DNA of 64,000 nt from Streptomyces sp. NBC_01198 (GCF_036010485.1 NZ_CP108568.1:6370001-6434000); one strand, 5' to 3'. Positions 52,364-61,403 are shown, counted from the first letter of the stretch. The notes: generated from the letters alone by a model not told the origin. Numbers and translations: made by a program.

Positions 52364-52933
52364 ATGGTGCCGACAGGAACGTATCAGAGCCTCTTCGCCG
52401 CGGTCGCCGCGTCGGCCGCCGGGCTGACCGGCCTGCTGTTCGTCGCCATGTCCGTCGCGCCGCGCTCGGGCACGCCCGACCGTCCCGTCGTGATCCAGCA
52501 GGTCCGCGCCGCCGCGTCGCTCTCGGCCTTCACCAACGCGCTGGCGGTCTCGCTGCTGGGTCTCGTACCGGGGAACAACGTCGGCTATCCCGCCATCGTG
52601 CTGGCCGTCATCGGCATCCTCTTCACCGCCGCGGGCGCGCGGTCCACGCTGTCCGGCAGTGGGGCGCTGCGGCCGCACGTACGCCGGCAGGCCGGTCTCG
52701 TCGTCCTGCTGCTGGCCGTCTTCGGCCTGGAACTCGCCAGCGGGATCGAGCTCGTCGTGAACCCGCGCAGCGTCGGCGCCGCCGAGCGCGTCGGCAACCT
52801 GCTGGTCGTGCTGCTGCTGATCGGGATCGCCCGGGCGTGGGAGCTGATCGGCGACCGCGAGACCGGCATGTTCGCCTCGATCGCGGTGCTGGCCGGCCGC
52901 GAAGGGAAGCGCTCCGCCGGCCCGGAGGGCTGA
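52364..52933 (+). CDS. Hypothetical four-to-five-helix membrane protein
   Basis: A 189-residue membrane protein. Helices are visible at YQSLFAAVAASAAGLTGLLF, ALAVSLLGLVPGNNVGYPAI and VLAVIGILFTAAGA, VRRQAGLVVLLLAVFGLELA and VGNLLVVLLLIGIARAWELI. The cytosolic C-terminus ends in a basic tail. I do not recognise the family. TATAGGGT ending 2 bp before the ATG suggests leaderless transcription. Start ATG 52364. Confidence 0.78.
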   Translation: MVPTGTYQSLFAAVAASAAGLTGLLFVAMSVAPRSGTPDRPVVIQQVRAAASLSAFTNALAVSLLGLVPGNNVGYPAIVLAVIGILFTAAGARSTLSGSGALRPHVRRQAGLVVLLLAVFGLELASGIELVVNPRSVGAAERVGNLLVVLLLIGIARAWELIGDRETGMFASIAVLAGREGKRSAGPEG

Positions 52934-53130
52934 GCGGGCGGCCGGCGCCCGGCGCGGGAGCCGTGAGAAACGTCATGGCGTCCGGCGGCGCCGCGTCCCG
53001 CGGCTCCAAGTCCGCCGCCCCGCCGCCGAGATGGCGCGCAGCCGTGCGATCCGGCCACCGTTTCCGGCGGCCGGATCGTTCGGCGCGGGCGTGTTCGAGT
53101 CGCTGACCTGGGATGACCGCGCTAAGCTAA

Positions 53131-53146
53131 TCGAACGAACGTACGA
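53131..53146. promoter_or_regulatory. LexA (SOS) box upstream of dnaE2
   Basis: TCGAACGAACGTACGA matches the actinobacterial LexA consensus TCGAAC-N4-GTTCGA with one mismatch. It lies 51 bp before the dnaE2 start, inside the 264-bp gap after the membrane-protein gene. Confidence 0.85.
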
Positions 53147-53197
53147 GGAACGTTTCGGGCGGATGGCTGAAAAGGGGTGGAGTGATGGAGGTGCGGC

Positions 53198-56100
53198 ATG
53201 GCGGGCTTCGCCCATCTGCATGTCGCGTCCGGTTACTCCGAGCGGTACGGCGCCGCGCACCCCGAGCAGCTCGCCCTGCGGGCGGCCGAGCGGGGGATGA
53301 CGGCGCTGGCACTGACCGACCGGGACACCGTCACCGGGGCGGTGCGGTTCGCGCAGGCGTGCGCGGAGACCGGTGTCACGCCGGTCTTCGGGATCGACCT
53401 GGCCGTGGCGGCGCTCGCCCCACCGCCACCGGCCCGGCAGCGCACCCCGGTGCGCGGCGGCGCCCATGTGGTCGAGCCGCCGCTGCGCTTCGTCCTGCTC
53501 GCCCAGGACGAGCAGGGCTGGGCCCGGCTGTGCCGGATCACCAGCGCCGCCCACGTGGGCACCGCGAGCCGGGCCGCCCCCGTCCAGGTGTCCTGGGACG
53601 CGCTGCGCGAGCACGGCGGGCCGGGGCTGACCGCGCTGCTCGGACCGCTCTCGGAGCCGGCCCGGGCGCTGGCGGCCGGCCGGGAGGACGTCGCGGTGAG
53701 CCTGCTGCGGCCGTGGTGGGAGATCTTCGGCGAGGACCTGCGCCTTGAGGCGGTCGTCCACGGCCGCTCCGGCACCGGTCCGGGATCGCTGCGGCTGGCC
53801 GCCAGGACGCTGGCGCTCGCCGACCGGACCCGTACGCCCGCGGTGCTGACCAACGCCGTCCGCTACGCCGACCCCGCCCAGCACCGGCTCGCCGACGTCC
53901 TGGACGCCGCGCGGCTGCTGCGGCCCATCGACCGGCGCCGGGTGGACGGCGGGCAGCGCTGGCTCAAGGGCGAGGCGGAGATGGCCAGGGCCGCGCAGGA
54001 CATCGCCGAGTGCGCGGGGATGGGGCCGCGCCGGGCCGGCCGGCTGCTCGCCGACACCGCCGCCACCGCGGCCGCCTGCCGGCTGTCACCCGGGCAGATC
54101 GGCCTGGGCGCCCGGCACTTCCCCGAGCCCGAGGTCGTCGGAGCCGGCCCGGGCGGCGCCGCGGAACTGCTGCGGGAGAAGGCCGCCGCGGGTCTGGCCC
54201 GGCGCGGCCTTGACCGCGACCCGGCCGCCCGCGAGCGGATGGCGAGCGAGCTGGAGATCATCACCGGACTGGGTTTCGACGCCTACTTCCTGGCCGTCGG
54301 CCAGGTGGTCGCCGACATCCGCGAGCTGGGCATCCGGGTCGCGGCCCGCGGTTCTGGCGCGGGGTCGATGGTCTGCCACGCGCTGGGCATCGCCACGGCC
54401 AACCCGCTCGACCACCGCCTGCTGTTCGAGCGGTTCCTCAGCCCGCTGCGCAAGGGCCTGCCGGACATCGACATCGACGTGGAGTCGGCCCGCAGGCTGG
54501 AGTGCTACGACACGATCTTCCGCCGGTTCGGCCATGAGCGGGTCGCGGTCACCGCGATGCCCGAGACGTACCGGGCCCGCCGGGCGCTGCGCGACACCGG
54601 CCTCGCCCTGGGGATCGCCCCCGGCGAGGTGGACCGGATCGCCAAGAGCTTCCCGCACCTGCGGGCCTGCGACATCACCGGCGCACTGGCCGAACTGCCC
54701 GAACTGCGCGGGCTCGCCGCCGAGGCCGGGCGGTACGGGCCGCTGTGGGAGCTCGCCGAAGGACTCGACTCCCTCGTCCACGGCATGGCCATGCACCCGT
54801 GCGGAGTGATCATCAGCGACGCGACCCTGCTTGACCGCCTCCCGGTGCAGCCCACCCCGCAGGGCGACTACCCGATGGCGATGGCGGCCAAGGAGGAGGT
54901 CGAGGCGCTGGGCAACATCAAGCTCGACGTGCTGGCGGTGCGGATGCAGTCCGCGATGGCGCACGCCGTCACCGAGATCGAACGGGCCACCGGCGACCAC
55001 ATCGACCTGGACGACGGGCAGCAGGTGCCACTGGACGACGTCTTCGCCTTCAAGCTCATCCAGGAGAGCCGGACCATCGGCATGTTCCAGCTGGAATCGC
55101 CCGGCCAGCAGGACCTGCTCTCCCGGATGCAGCCGCGGGACGTGCAGGACGTCATCGCCGACATCAGCCTCTTCCGCCCCGGCCCGGTGGCCGGCGGCAT
55201 GCCCGAGCGGTACATCGCCGCCCGGCACGGCGGCGACCCGCACTACGCCCACCCCGACCTGGAACAGGTGCTCGCGGACACCTACGGCGTGACGATCTGG
55301 CACGAGCAGATCATCGAGACGCTGCACGTGATGACCGGCTGCGGCAGGGACCGGGCCGAGGTCGGCCGGCGGCTGCTCGGCGACAAGGACAAGCTGCCGC
55401 AGATCAGGGACTGGTTCCACCGGACGACCGCCGCCCGCGGCTACGGCCCCCAGGTCCGCGACGAGGTGTGGGCGACGGTGGAGTCCTTCGGCGCCTACGG
55501 CTTCTGCCGCGCCCACGCGGTCGCCTTCGCCGTCCCCGCCCTGCAGTCGGCCTGGCTGAAGGCGCACTACCCGGCGTTCCTGCTGGCCGGACTGCTGGAG
55601 CACGACCCCGGCATGTGGCCCAAGCGGGTGATCGTCGCCGACGCCCGCCGCCACGGGGTGCCCGTGCTGCCGGTGGACGTCAACCGCTCCCGGGTGGAGC
55701 ACACCGTCGAGCGCACGGACGGCGACCGGTGGGCGGTACGGCTCGCGCTGTCCGGGGTGCGCGGGATCAACGAGGAGGAGTGCGCCCGGATCGCCGCCGG
55801 ACAGCCGTACGGATCCCTGTCCGACCTCTGGCAGCGGGCACGGCCCAGCCGGCCGGTGGCCGAACAGCTGGCGGAGACGGGGGCGCTGGACGCGCTGCAC
55901 GACGGACGGCTGAACCGGCGCGACCTGCTGCTGCAGATCGCCGAACTGCACCGGCAGTCCCGTCCGCGCGGCGCGGCCGAGGGGCAGCTGCCCCTCACCG
56001 CCGACGCGATCGGGGGCGCCGAGCCCGGCGGGCTGCCCGAGATGACGGGGCGTGAGGTGCTCGGCGCGGAACTGCACACGTTCGGCATCGACGTCTCCCG

Positions 56101-56641
56101 GCATCTGATGGAGTACCACCACCGGCTGCTGCGGGAGGTCGGCGCGACGGACGCCGCCCACCTGGCCGGCCTGCGGGCAGGACAGCAGGTGCTGGTCGCC
56201 GGGGTGCGCGCCTCGACCCAGACCCCGCCGATCGCCAGCGGCAAGCGCGTCATCTTCGTCACGCTGGAGGACGGCTCCGGCATGGTCGACCTGGCCTTCT
56301 TCGAGGACTCCCACGAGGCGTGCGCCCACACCGTCTTCCACTCAGGGCTGCTGCTGGTCCGCGGCACCGTACAGGTCCGCGGCACCCGGCGGACCGTCGT
56401 CGGCAGCATGGCCTGGGACCTGGAGAAGGTCGCCGCCGCCCGCCGCGACGACGGTCCCGAGGCGGCCCTCGCGCTGCTCGGGGCGAGCGGCCCGCAGCCC
56501 ACCCCCGCGCAGCCGCGGCGCACCCTCCCGGACGGAACGGCCGGCGCCCGGCTGCATCCCTACGCCGACCTGCAGCCCGCCGGCAGCCGCTCGGCCGACC
56601 TGCGCAAGCTCGGGCACCGCAGCTCCGGGAGCGCCGGATGA
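53198..56641 (+). CDS. dnaE2: Error-prone DNA polymerase DnaE2
   Basis: A 1147-residue C-family polymerase for SOS-induced translesion synthesis. The PHP domain starts FAHLHVASGYSERYGAAHPE, with metal-ligand positions differing from a fully active PHP (HVASGYS in place of H-x-H-T-x-Y-S). The catalytic palm has KGLPDIDIDVESARR, with the aspartates near residues 421-427, and RGSGAGSMVCHALGIAT. Then come FQLESPGQQDLLSRMQPRDV, VTIWHEQIIETLHVMTGC and an OB-fold FVTLEDGSGMVDLAFFEDSH. ATG 53198 with GGAGGTG upstream; a LexA box lies 51 bp before it. The stop overlaps imuB by 4 nt. Confidence 0.96.
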   Translation: MAGFAHLHVASGYSERYGAAHPEQLALRAAERGMTALALTDRDTVTGAVRFAQACAETGVTPVFGIDLAVAALAPPPPARQRTPVRGGAHVVEPPLRFVLLAQDEQGWARLCRITSAAHVGTASRAAPVQVSWDALREHGGPGLTALLGPLSEPARALAAGREDVAVSLLRPWWEIFGEDLRLEAVVHGRSGTGPGSLRLAARTLALADRTRTPAVLTNAVRYADPAQHRLADVLDAARLLRPIDRRRVDGGQRWLKGEAEMARAAQDIAECAGMGPRRAGRLLADTAATAAACRLSPGQIGLGARHFPEPEVVGAGPGGAAELLREKAAAGLARRGLDRDPAARERMASELEIITGLGFDAYFLAVGQVVADIRELGIRVAARGSGAGSMVCHALGIATANPLDHRLLFERFLSPLRKGLPDIDIDVESARRLECYDTIFRRFGHERVAVTAMPETYRARRALRDTGLALGIAPGEVDRIAKSFPHLRACDITGALAELPELRGLAAEAGRYGPLWELAEGLDSLVHGMAMHPCGVIISDATLLDRLPVQPTPQGDYPMAMAAKEEVEALGNIKLDVLAVRMQSAMAHAVTEIERATGDHIDLDDGQQVPLDDVFAFKLIQESRTIGMFQLESPGQQDLLSRMQPRDVQDVIADISLFRPGPVAGGMPERYIAARHGGDPHYAHPDLEQVLADTYGVTIWHEQIIETLHVMTGCGRDRAEVGRRLLGDKDKLPQIRDWFHRTTAARGYGPQVRDEVWATVESFGAYGFCRAHAVAFAVPALQSAWLKAHYPAFLLAGLLEHDPGMWPKRVIVADARRHGVPVLPVDVNRSRVEHTVERTDGDRWAVRLALSGVRGINEEECARIAAGQPYGSLSDLWQRARPSRPVAEQLAETGALDALHDGRLNRRDLLLQIAELHRQSRPRGAAEGQLPLTADAIGGAEPGGLPEMTGREVLGAELHTFGIDVSRHLMEYHHRLLREVGATDAAHLAGLRAGQQVLVAGVRASTQTPPIASGKRVIFVTLEDGSGMVDLAFFEDSHEACAHTVFHSGLLLVRGTVQVRGTRRTVVGSMAWDLEKVAAARRDDGPEAALALLGASGPQPTPAQPRRTLPDGTAGARLHPYADLQPAGSRSADLRKLGHRSSGSAG

Positions 56642-57645
56642 GGGCGCGCCACATCGCCCACCTGCACCTGCACGGCGACCCCGGCGAGGAGCGGTACGCG
56701 CAGGTGCTCGACCTGCTGGGCGGGATCACCCCGCACCTCCAGGCCTTCCCGCCCGACGCGGTGCAGCTCGACCTGACCTCGGCCCTGCGCTACTTCGACC
56801 GGGGTCCCCTCGGGGTGGTGCAGATGGCGCGGATGCGGGTCGCGGCGCTGTACGGCATCGAGACCAGTGCGGGGCTGGCGGCCAACCCCATGCTGGCCGC
56901 CATGGCCGCGGCCGCCTCGCCTCCCGGGCACACCACGCGCATCCCGGGCGACCGGGCGGCGGTGGAGGCCTGGCTGGGGCCGCTGCCGGTGACCGCGCTG
57001 CCCGGGGTCGGCCGGACCACCGCAGCCGCACTCGGCGGCTACGGGCTGCGCACCATCGGCCAGGTCGCGGACACCCCCGCCGTCACCCTCCAGCGGATCC
57101 TGGGCGCCGCCCCCGCCCGGCTGCTGGCCGAACGGGTCCGCGGCCACGACCCCCGCCCGGTCACCCCGCAGGCGCCCGCGGCCCGCATGACCGCCGACCT
57201 GGTGCTCGACCGCGACTGCCTCGATCCCGCCCAGCACCACCGCACCGTGCTCGGACTGGCCGGCGAACTCGGCCGCAGGCTGCGGAACGAGGCCCAGGTC
57301 ACCGGCCGGCTCACGCTCACCCTCCGCTACGCCGACCAGAGCGCCACCACCCGCACCCGCACGCTGCCCGAACCCACCGCCCACTCACCGCTGCTGACCG
57401 TCACCGCCCTGGGCGTCCTGGCCTCGCTCGGCCTGCAACGCGCGCGGGTGCGCGGCTACGCCCTCACCGCCGACCGCCTGCGGCCCGTCGCCGACACCAC
57501 CCGCCAGCTCAGCCTGGACTCCGCCGACGTCCGCGCCCGCGCCGTGGAGGCCGCCGCCGACCGCGCCCGCCACCGCTTCGGCCCCACCGCCGTCCACCCG
57601 GCCACCCTGGCCGGCGACCCGGTGCCCGCACCCCCCGTCAGGTGA
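56638..57645 (+). CDS. imuB: ImuB-like Y-family polymerase homologue lacking catalytic residues
   Basis: A 335-residue protein coupled to dnaE2 by an ATGA overlap. Y-family polymerase folds are recognised in the fingers/thumb part (PVTALPGVGRTTAAALGGYG, then LRTIGQVADTPAVTLQRILG) and the little finger. The palm is truncated: the usual DMDAFFASVE is replaced by IAHLHLHGDPGEERYAQ, and the SIDE motif by VQLDLTSALRYF, so no catalytic Asp/Glu triad remains. QLSLD at residues 290-294 resembles a beta-clamp-binding motif. In mycobacteria ImuB is the non-catalytic clamp adaptor for DnaE2, and that role is expected here. No imuA-like gene is adjacent. Confidence 0.92.
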   Translation: MRARHIAHLHLHGDPGEERYAQVLDLLGGITPHLQAFPPDAVQLDLTSALRYFDRGPLGVVQMARMRVAALYGIETSAGLAANPMLAAMAAAASPPGHTTRIPGDRAAVEAWLGPLPVTALPGVGRTTAAALGGYGLRTIGQVADTPAVTLQRILGAAPARLLAERVRGHDPRPVTPQAPAARMTADLVLDRDCLDPAQHHRTVLGLAGELGRRLRNEAQVTGRLTLTLRYADQSATTRTRTLPEPTAHSPLLTVTALGVLASLGLQRARVRGYALTADRLRPVADTTRQLSLDSADVRARAVEAAADRARHRFGPTAVHPATLAGDPVPAPPVR

Positions 57646-58726
57646 GCGACACGCCGTCCCTCGCGCTGATCCGGAGGATCTCCTCCAGCGGATACGGGGT
57701 CAGCCTGCTCTCCTGCCGGAGCCTGCGGTTGAACTCCTTGAGTACGGCGGCGAGCGGGGCGTAACGGCTCAGGATCGCCGCGGCCGCGGCGGGTATCCCC
57801 GTGGGCCCCTCACCCCGTGCGTACGCGCGCAGCAGCGCGTCGGCGTCCTCGCCGCCGGAGCCGTTCAAGGCGCTGGCCAGCCAGATCACCAGGGACGTCA
57901 GCGTGTAGCAGCGGTCGTAGACCTGGTGCCGGTCGAAGAAGCCGGCCTCTTCCTCGGACAGTTCGAAGCGGGAGGAGAGGGCCAGGCCGTAGTCGGCGAA
58001 GTACAGGCGCCGACCGTCGGTGAGGATGTTCTCGAAGTGGGCGTCGAAGTGCAGCAGTCCGCGGGTGTTCATGAACGACGTGCCCGCGTGCAGCGCCTGC
58101 TCCACCCGCAGACACGTCTCGGTCACCTCCTCGTCGCCGGCCTTCACCTGCTCGCCGAGCCATTCCCGCAGGTTCTGCGGGATGTACTCCAGGAACAGCG
58201 TCACGCTCGCCGAGGACTCCCGGAGTTCGTCGATCCGGCGGCGCACCTGCGACCCGCCGTCCCAGTAGGCGACCACCCGGTCGACGTCGGCCAGCTCCTC
58301 GGGCAAGGGCGCCGAGTCCGGCAGCACCCGCCAGTGGTACGTCAGCGGGAAGCCGGGGTTCTCCCCGGTGAGCACCCAGTTCGTCGTCATGATGTGCACG
58401 GCGAGCTCCCGCCAGACCCCGGAGCTCGGCCCGCCGAGGCCGTACTGGCAGAAGGCCGGCAGCCCGAAGAGGTTCGCGGTCGACCGCGCGTGCTCCGGCA
58501 GCCTCTCCAGGTCGGTCAGCGGCACCCGTTTGACGAAGACCGGGGTCCCGTCGACCTCCAGAAGCGAGGAACGCCCGCCGATCCCGGAGCCCAACGGTGT
58601 CGCCGCGTCCACCAGGTCGGCCAGTTGCTCGTCACTGCACAGGGCCAGAGCCGTGGAGACGGTGCCGTACGCGGCCAGACGTTCACGATCGGTCGTGCCA
58701 AGCTGCTCCACCACTGACTCCCACAC
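57638..58726 (-). CDS. Protein-kinase-like/aminoglycoside-phosphotransferase-like protein
   Basis: A 362-residue protein with all landmarks of a kinase fold. The Gly-rich loop is GSGIGGRSSLLEVDG followed by TPVFVKRVPL, with the Lys. The catalytic loop is LLHFDAHFENILTDGRRLYF, with His-x-Asp and Asn, and the metal-binding ADYGLALSSRFELS is the DFG equivalent. It is not a typical Hanks Ser/Thr kinase; its closest look is to small-molecule kinases and HipA/APH types. GTG 58726; GTG 58711, further in, is an alternative. It overlaps imuB by 8 nt in convergent orientation. Confidence 0.8.
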   Translation of the reverse strand: MWESVVEQLGTTDRERLAAYGTVSTALALCSDEQLADLVDAATPLGSGIGGRSSLLEVDGTPVFVKRVPLTDLERLPEHARSTANLFGLPAFCQYGLGGPSSGVWRELAVHIMTTNWVLTGENPGFPLTYHWRVLPDSAPLPEELADVDRVVAYWDGGSQVRRRIDELRESSASVTLFLEYIPQNLREWLGEQVKAGDEEVTETCLRVEQALHAGTSFMNTRGLLHFDAHFENILTDGRRLYFADYGLALSSRFELSEEEAGFFDRHQVYDRCYTLTSLVIWLASALNGSGGEDADALLRAYARGEGPTGIPAAAAAILSRYAPLAAVLKEFNRRLRQESRLTPYPLEEILRISARDGVSLT

Positions 58727-58810
58727 CGGGGCGACGCGGTGCCAGGCCGCACCACACCGTGATCCGACAATCTACGGCCAGGCCGTCATCCCACGACGTG
58801 AGCGCCGTAC

Positions 58811-59185
58811 TCAACTGGCCCACGGCGGCGATATCCGCGAACCGTCGGGCAGCGTGGCTGTCAGCCCGGTGCTCGTGGTCACCCACATCCCGGCCGGTTC
58901 CCGCGTCGGATTGGCGACATTGAGCGTGCAGCCGGCCGGGGCGATGGCCACGTCCCCCGCGCCGAGCAGTCGGGCGTCGCCGTCGATGGTGAGTTCCAGC
59001 GAGCCCGACAGGACGAGGAAGACCTCCTCCCGGCTGATCGTGTGGGCCTGGCCGCCGCTCCCGGCGGGCACCTCCCCGCGCCAGGCGCACAACTCCTCGC
59101 TGCCCAGCGCGGATGCCGCATAGGACACGAAGCGCACTCCGTGCATGTCGTGGACAACGGCCTTGTCCGCGGTGACGAACGGCAT
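58811..59185 (-). CDS. Cupin-domain protein
   Basis: A 124-residue single-cupin protein. The two cupin motifs are GQAHTISREEVFLVLSGSLE, with His and Glu ligands, and DVAIAPAGCTLNVANPTREP, lacking the last His, so metal binding is weak or altered. It starts MPFVTADKAVVHDMHGVRF. ATG 59185. It is divergent from a MarR regulator with a multi-site operator between them, so it is probably the regulated target. Substrate unknown. Confidence 0.88.
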   Translation of the reverse strand: MPFVTADKAVVHDMHGVRFVSYAASALGSEELCAWRGEVPAGSGGQAHTISREEVFLVLSGSLELTIDGDARLLGAGDVAIAPAGCTLNVANPTREPAGMWVTTSTGLTATLPDGSRISPPWAS

Positions 59186-59248
59186 GACGACCCCCAAGGG
59201 ACAGATCGGGGCGTGCCGCACCGCGGTCCGCCCGACAGGCAAGAGACT

Positions 59249-59299
59249 TACTCAAGCAACTTGCTCAAGCTGCTTTCTCATATACTCAAGCAGCTTGCC
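59249..59299. promoter_or_regulatory. MarR operator region between the cupin and marR genes
   Basis: TACTCAAGCA occurs at 59249-59258 and again at 59283-59292, 34 bp apart. Three palindromic units CAAGCAACTTG, CAAGCTGCTT and CAAGCAGCTTG lie at 59253-59263, 59267-59276 and 59287-59297. TATACT at 59281-59286 is a likely -10 element for marR, embedded between the sites, so repressor binding would occlude it. Confidence 0.82.
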
Positions 59300-59319
59300 C
59301 ACTGTGTCAAGCTGACCCG

Positions 59320-59766
59320 ATGAAGTACTCCGATGCGATGAGCCTGACCGCCGCGCTGCTCAGCGCGACGGGCTCCCTCGTCCAGGACATCCACACCGGC
59401 GTGGTGGCCCACGGCTTCGACGATCTGCGCCCCACGCACGGCTTCGTCTTCACCCGGCTCGCCCCGGACGGCGCGACCGTCACCGAGATCGCCGCGCACC
59501 TCGGGTTCACCCGGCAGGCGGCGAGCCAGATCGTCGACGAGCTGGAACAGAAGGGGTACGTGGAGCGCCGGCCGCACCCCGACGACGCGCGGGCCCGGCT
59601 GGTCCTGCTCACCGACCGCGGATGGCGCTGCGCCCGCGCGGCCGAGGCGTCCGCCGCCGAAGCGATCAGGCCCTGGGCGGAGATGGTGGGCGAACGCCGG
59701 CTGCTGGCGCTGCGCGACGAGTTGATCAGGCTCGCCCCCGCAGGGCCGATTCGCCCCAGCTGGTGA
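59320..59766 (+). CDS. MarR family transcriptional regulator
   Basis: A 148-residue winged-helix regulator. The core is TVTEIAAHLGFTRQAASQIV followed by DELEQKGYVERRPHPDDARA and RLVLLTDRGWRC, the typical MarR wing. ATG 59320. The upstream region has three CAAG-N3-CTT type sites and a TATACT -10, so autoregulation and control of the divergent cupin gene are expected. Inducer unknown. Confidence 0.93.
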   Translation: MKYSDAMSLTAALLSATGSLVQDIHTGVVAHGFDDLRPTHGFVFTRLAPDGATVTEIAAHLGFTRQAASQIVDELEQKGYVERRPHPDDARARLVLLTDRGWRCARAAEASAAEAIRPWAEMVGERRLLALRDELIRLAPAGPIRPSW

Positions 59767-59867
59767 ACCGCCCATGAACCCGCCCCGGCCGGTGAGCGGC
59801 CGTCGCGGGACCGGCAGGGCCCGCGGTGACCGGCCGCTCTGTCAGTGCCGGATGGCAGGCTGATCGC

Positions 59868-60998
59868 ATGACCACCGACACCGCGGGACGGCAGTTCTGG
59901 GACGCCGAAGCCGACCGATTCGACGACGAGCCCGACCACGGCCTGCGCGACCCGCAGGTCAGGGACGCCTGGGCGATACGGCTGCGGTCCTGGCTGCCCG
60001 CGGCGCCCTCGGACGTGCTCGACCTCGGCTGCGGCACCGGCAGTCTCGCGCTGCTCGCGGCGCGGGACGGCCACCGGGTCACCGCCGTCGACCTGTCGGA
60101 ACGGATGATCGCGCGGGCGCGCGTGAAGCTGGCCGGCACCGGCGCGCAGGCGGTCGTCGGCGAGGCGACCCGGCCGCCGGTCGGCCCCCGCCGCTTCGAT
60201 GTGGTGCTGGTCCGCCACGTGTTGTGGACGCTGCCCGACCCGGCCGCCGTGCTCCGGGGGTGGACGCGGCTGCTGCGGCCGGGCGGCAGGCTCGTGCTGA
60301 TCGAGGGCCGCTGGGGCACCGTCAGCCCGGCCGGCATCACCGCGGACACCCTCGCCCGGCTGACCGCGGGCCTCGGCGGGTCCACCACCATCCACCAGCT
60401 CGGGTCCGACCCGTCGCTGTGGGGACGCGAGGTCGAGGACGAGCGGTATGCCGCGCTGGTCAGGCCCGCCCCGCCGCAGCGCCACACCGAGATCGTCGAC
60501 GTCCACCTGATCCTGCTGCGCGGCCAGGAGGTGCTGCTCAGCCGCCGGGCAGGCACCGGATACGCCGACGGGCTGCTGCACGCGCCGTCCGGCCACCTGG
60601 AGGACGGCGAGGACGTCAGGGCCGGGATGATCCGCGAGGCCGCGGAGGAGATCGGCATCGACCTGGCACCGCACGAGGTCGAGGCGGCGGTGGTGATGCA
60701 GCACCGCAGCCCCTACGGCAGGCCCAGGATCGGCTGGTTCTTCACCGCCCGGCTCCCCGCGGGCACCGAGCCGGTCAACCGCGAGCCGGACAAGTGCTCG
60801 GGCCTGGGCTGGTATCCGCTGGACGACCTGCCGCACGACATGGTCGCCTACTGCCGCGCGGGCCTGGACGCCTATCGCGCGGGGGTGCCCTTCCTGACGC
60901 ATCTGCACGAGAGCGGCGACACGATCGCCTACGACCCCGCCGGGGCGGACCGGGCCGTGCCACTGGCGGCACCCGTTGTGCCAGGATCCCCGACATGA
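59868..60998 (+). CDS. Class I SAM methyltransferase fused to Nudix hydrolase
   Basis: A 376-residue two-domain protein. Residues 1-about 200 are a class I methyltransferase with the SAM motif VLDLGCGTGSLALLAARDGH and the motif II region VVLVRHVLWTLPDPAAVLRG. Residues about 208-350 form a Nudix domain: VDVHLILLRGQEVLLSRRAG, then the box GHLEDGEDVRAGMIREAAEE followed by IGIDL with the intact RE-x2-EE. ATG 59868. The linker is short, so both domains are meant to work together. The substrate pair is unknown. The stop overlaps the GntR gene by 4 nt (ATGA). Confidence 0.92.
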   Translation: MTTDTAGRQFWDAEADRFDDEPDHGLRDPQVRDAWAIRLRSWLPAAPSDVLDLGCGTGSLALLAARDGHRVTAVDLSERMIARARVKLAGTGAQAVVGEATRPPVGPRRFDVVLVRHVLWTLPDPAAVLRGWTRLLRPGGRLVLIEGRWGTVSPAGITADTLARLTAGLGGSTTIHQLGSDPSLWGREVEDERYAALVRPAPPQRHTEIVDVHLILLRGQEVLLSRRAGTGYADGLLHAPSGHLEDGEDVRAGMIREAAEEIGIDLAPHEVEAAVVMQHRSPYGRPRIGWFFTARLPAGTEPVNREPDKCSGLGWYPLDDLPHDMVAYCRAGLDAYRAGVPFLTHLHESGDTIAYDPAGADRAVPLAAPVVPGSPT

Positions 60999-61366
60999 CG
61001 CTGGAGATCACCATCGACGCGGACTCGGCCGTGCCGCCGTACGAGCAGTTGCGCGGGCAGATCGCCGAGGAGGCCCGCGCGGGACGGCTGCCGGTCGGCT
61101 ACAAACTGCCCACCGTCCGGGGCCTCGCCGAGCAGTCGGGGCTCGCGGCCAACACCGTCGCCAAGGCCTACCGGGCCCTGGAGGCGGACGGTGTGATCGA
61201 GACCCGCGGCCGGCACGGCACCTTCGTGGCCGCCGCCGACGCCCGCGCCCGCGAGGTGGCCGCGGCCGCGACGGCGTATGTGGAACGCACTCGCCGCCTC
61301 GGCCTGGACCGAGCGGCGGCCCGCGCCGCCGTCGAGGAGGCGCTGCGCGCCGCCTACGGCGACTAG
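60995..61366 (+). CDS. GntR family transcriptional regulator (YtrA-like, short)
   Basis: A 123-residue GntR protein. The HTH part is PPYEQLRGQIAEEARAGRLP followed by YKLPTVRGLAEQSGLAANTV and AKAYRALEADGVIETRGRHG. The short helical C-terminus has no large ligand domain, which is typical of the YtrA group. ATG 60995 overlaps the stop of the methyltransferase-Nudix gene, so the two are co-translated. A regulatory link is implied by the coupling but not proven. Confidence 0.92.
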   Translation: MTLEITIDADSAVPPYEQLRGQIAEEARAGRLPVGYKLPTVRGLAEQSGLAANTVAKAYRALEADGVIETRGRHGTFVAAADARAREVAAAATAYVERTRRLGLDRAAARAAVEEALRAAYGD

Positions 61367-61403
61367 CGATCAGAGGACGCCGGGGGCCGGCGGGGCCGCC
61401 GGG

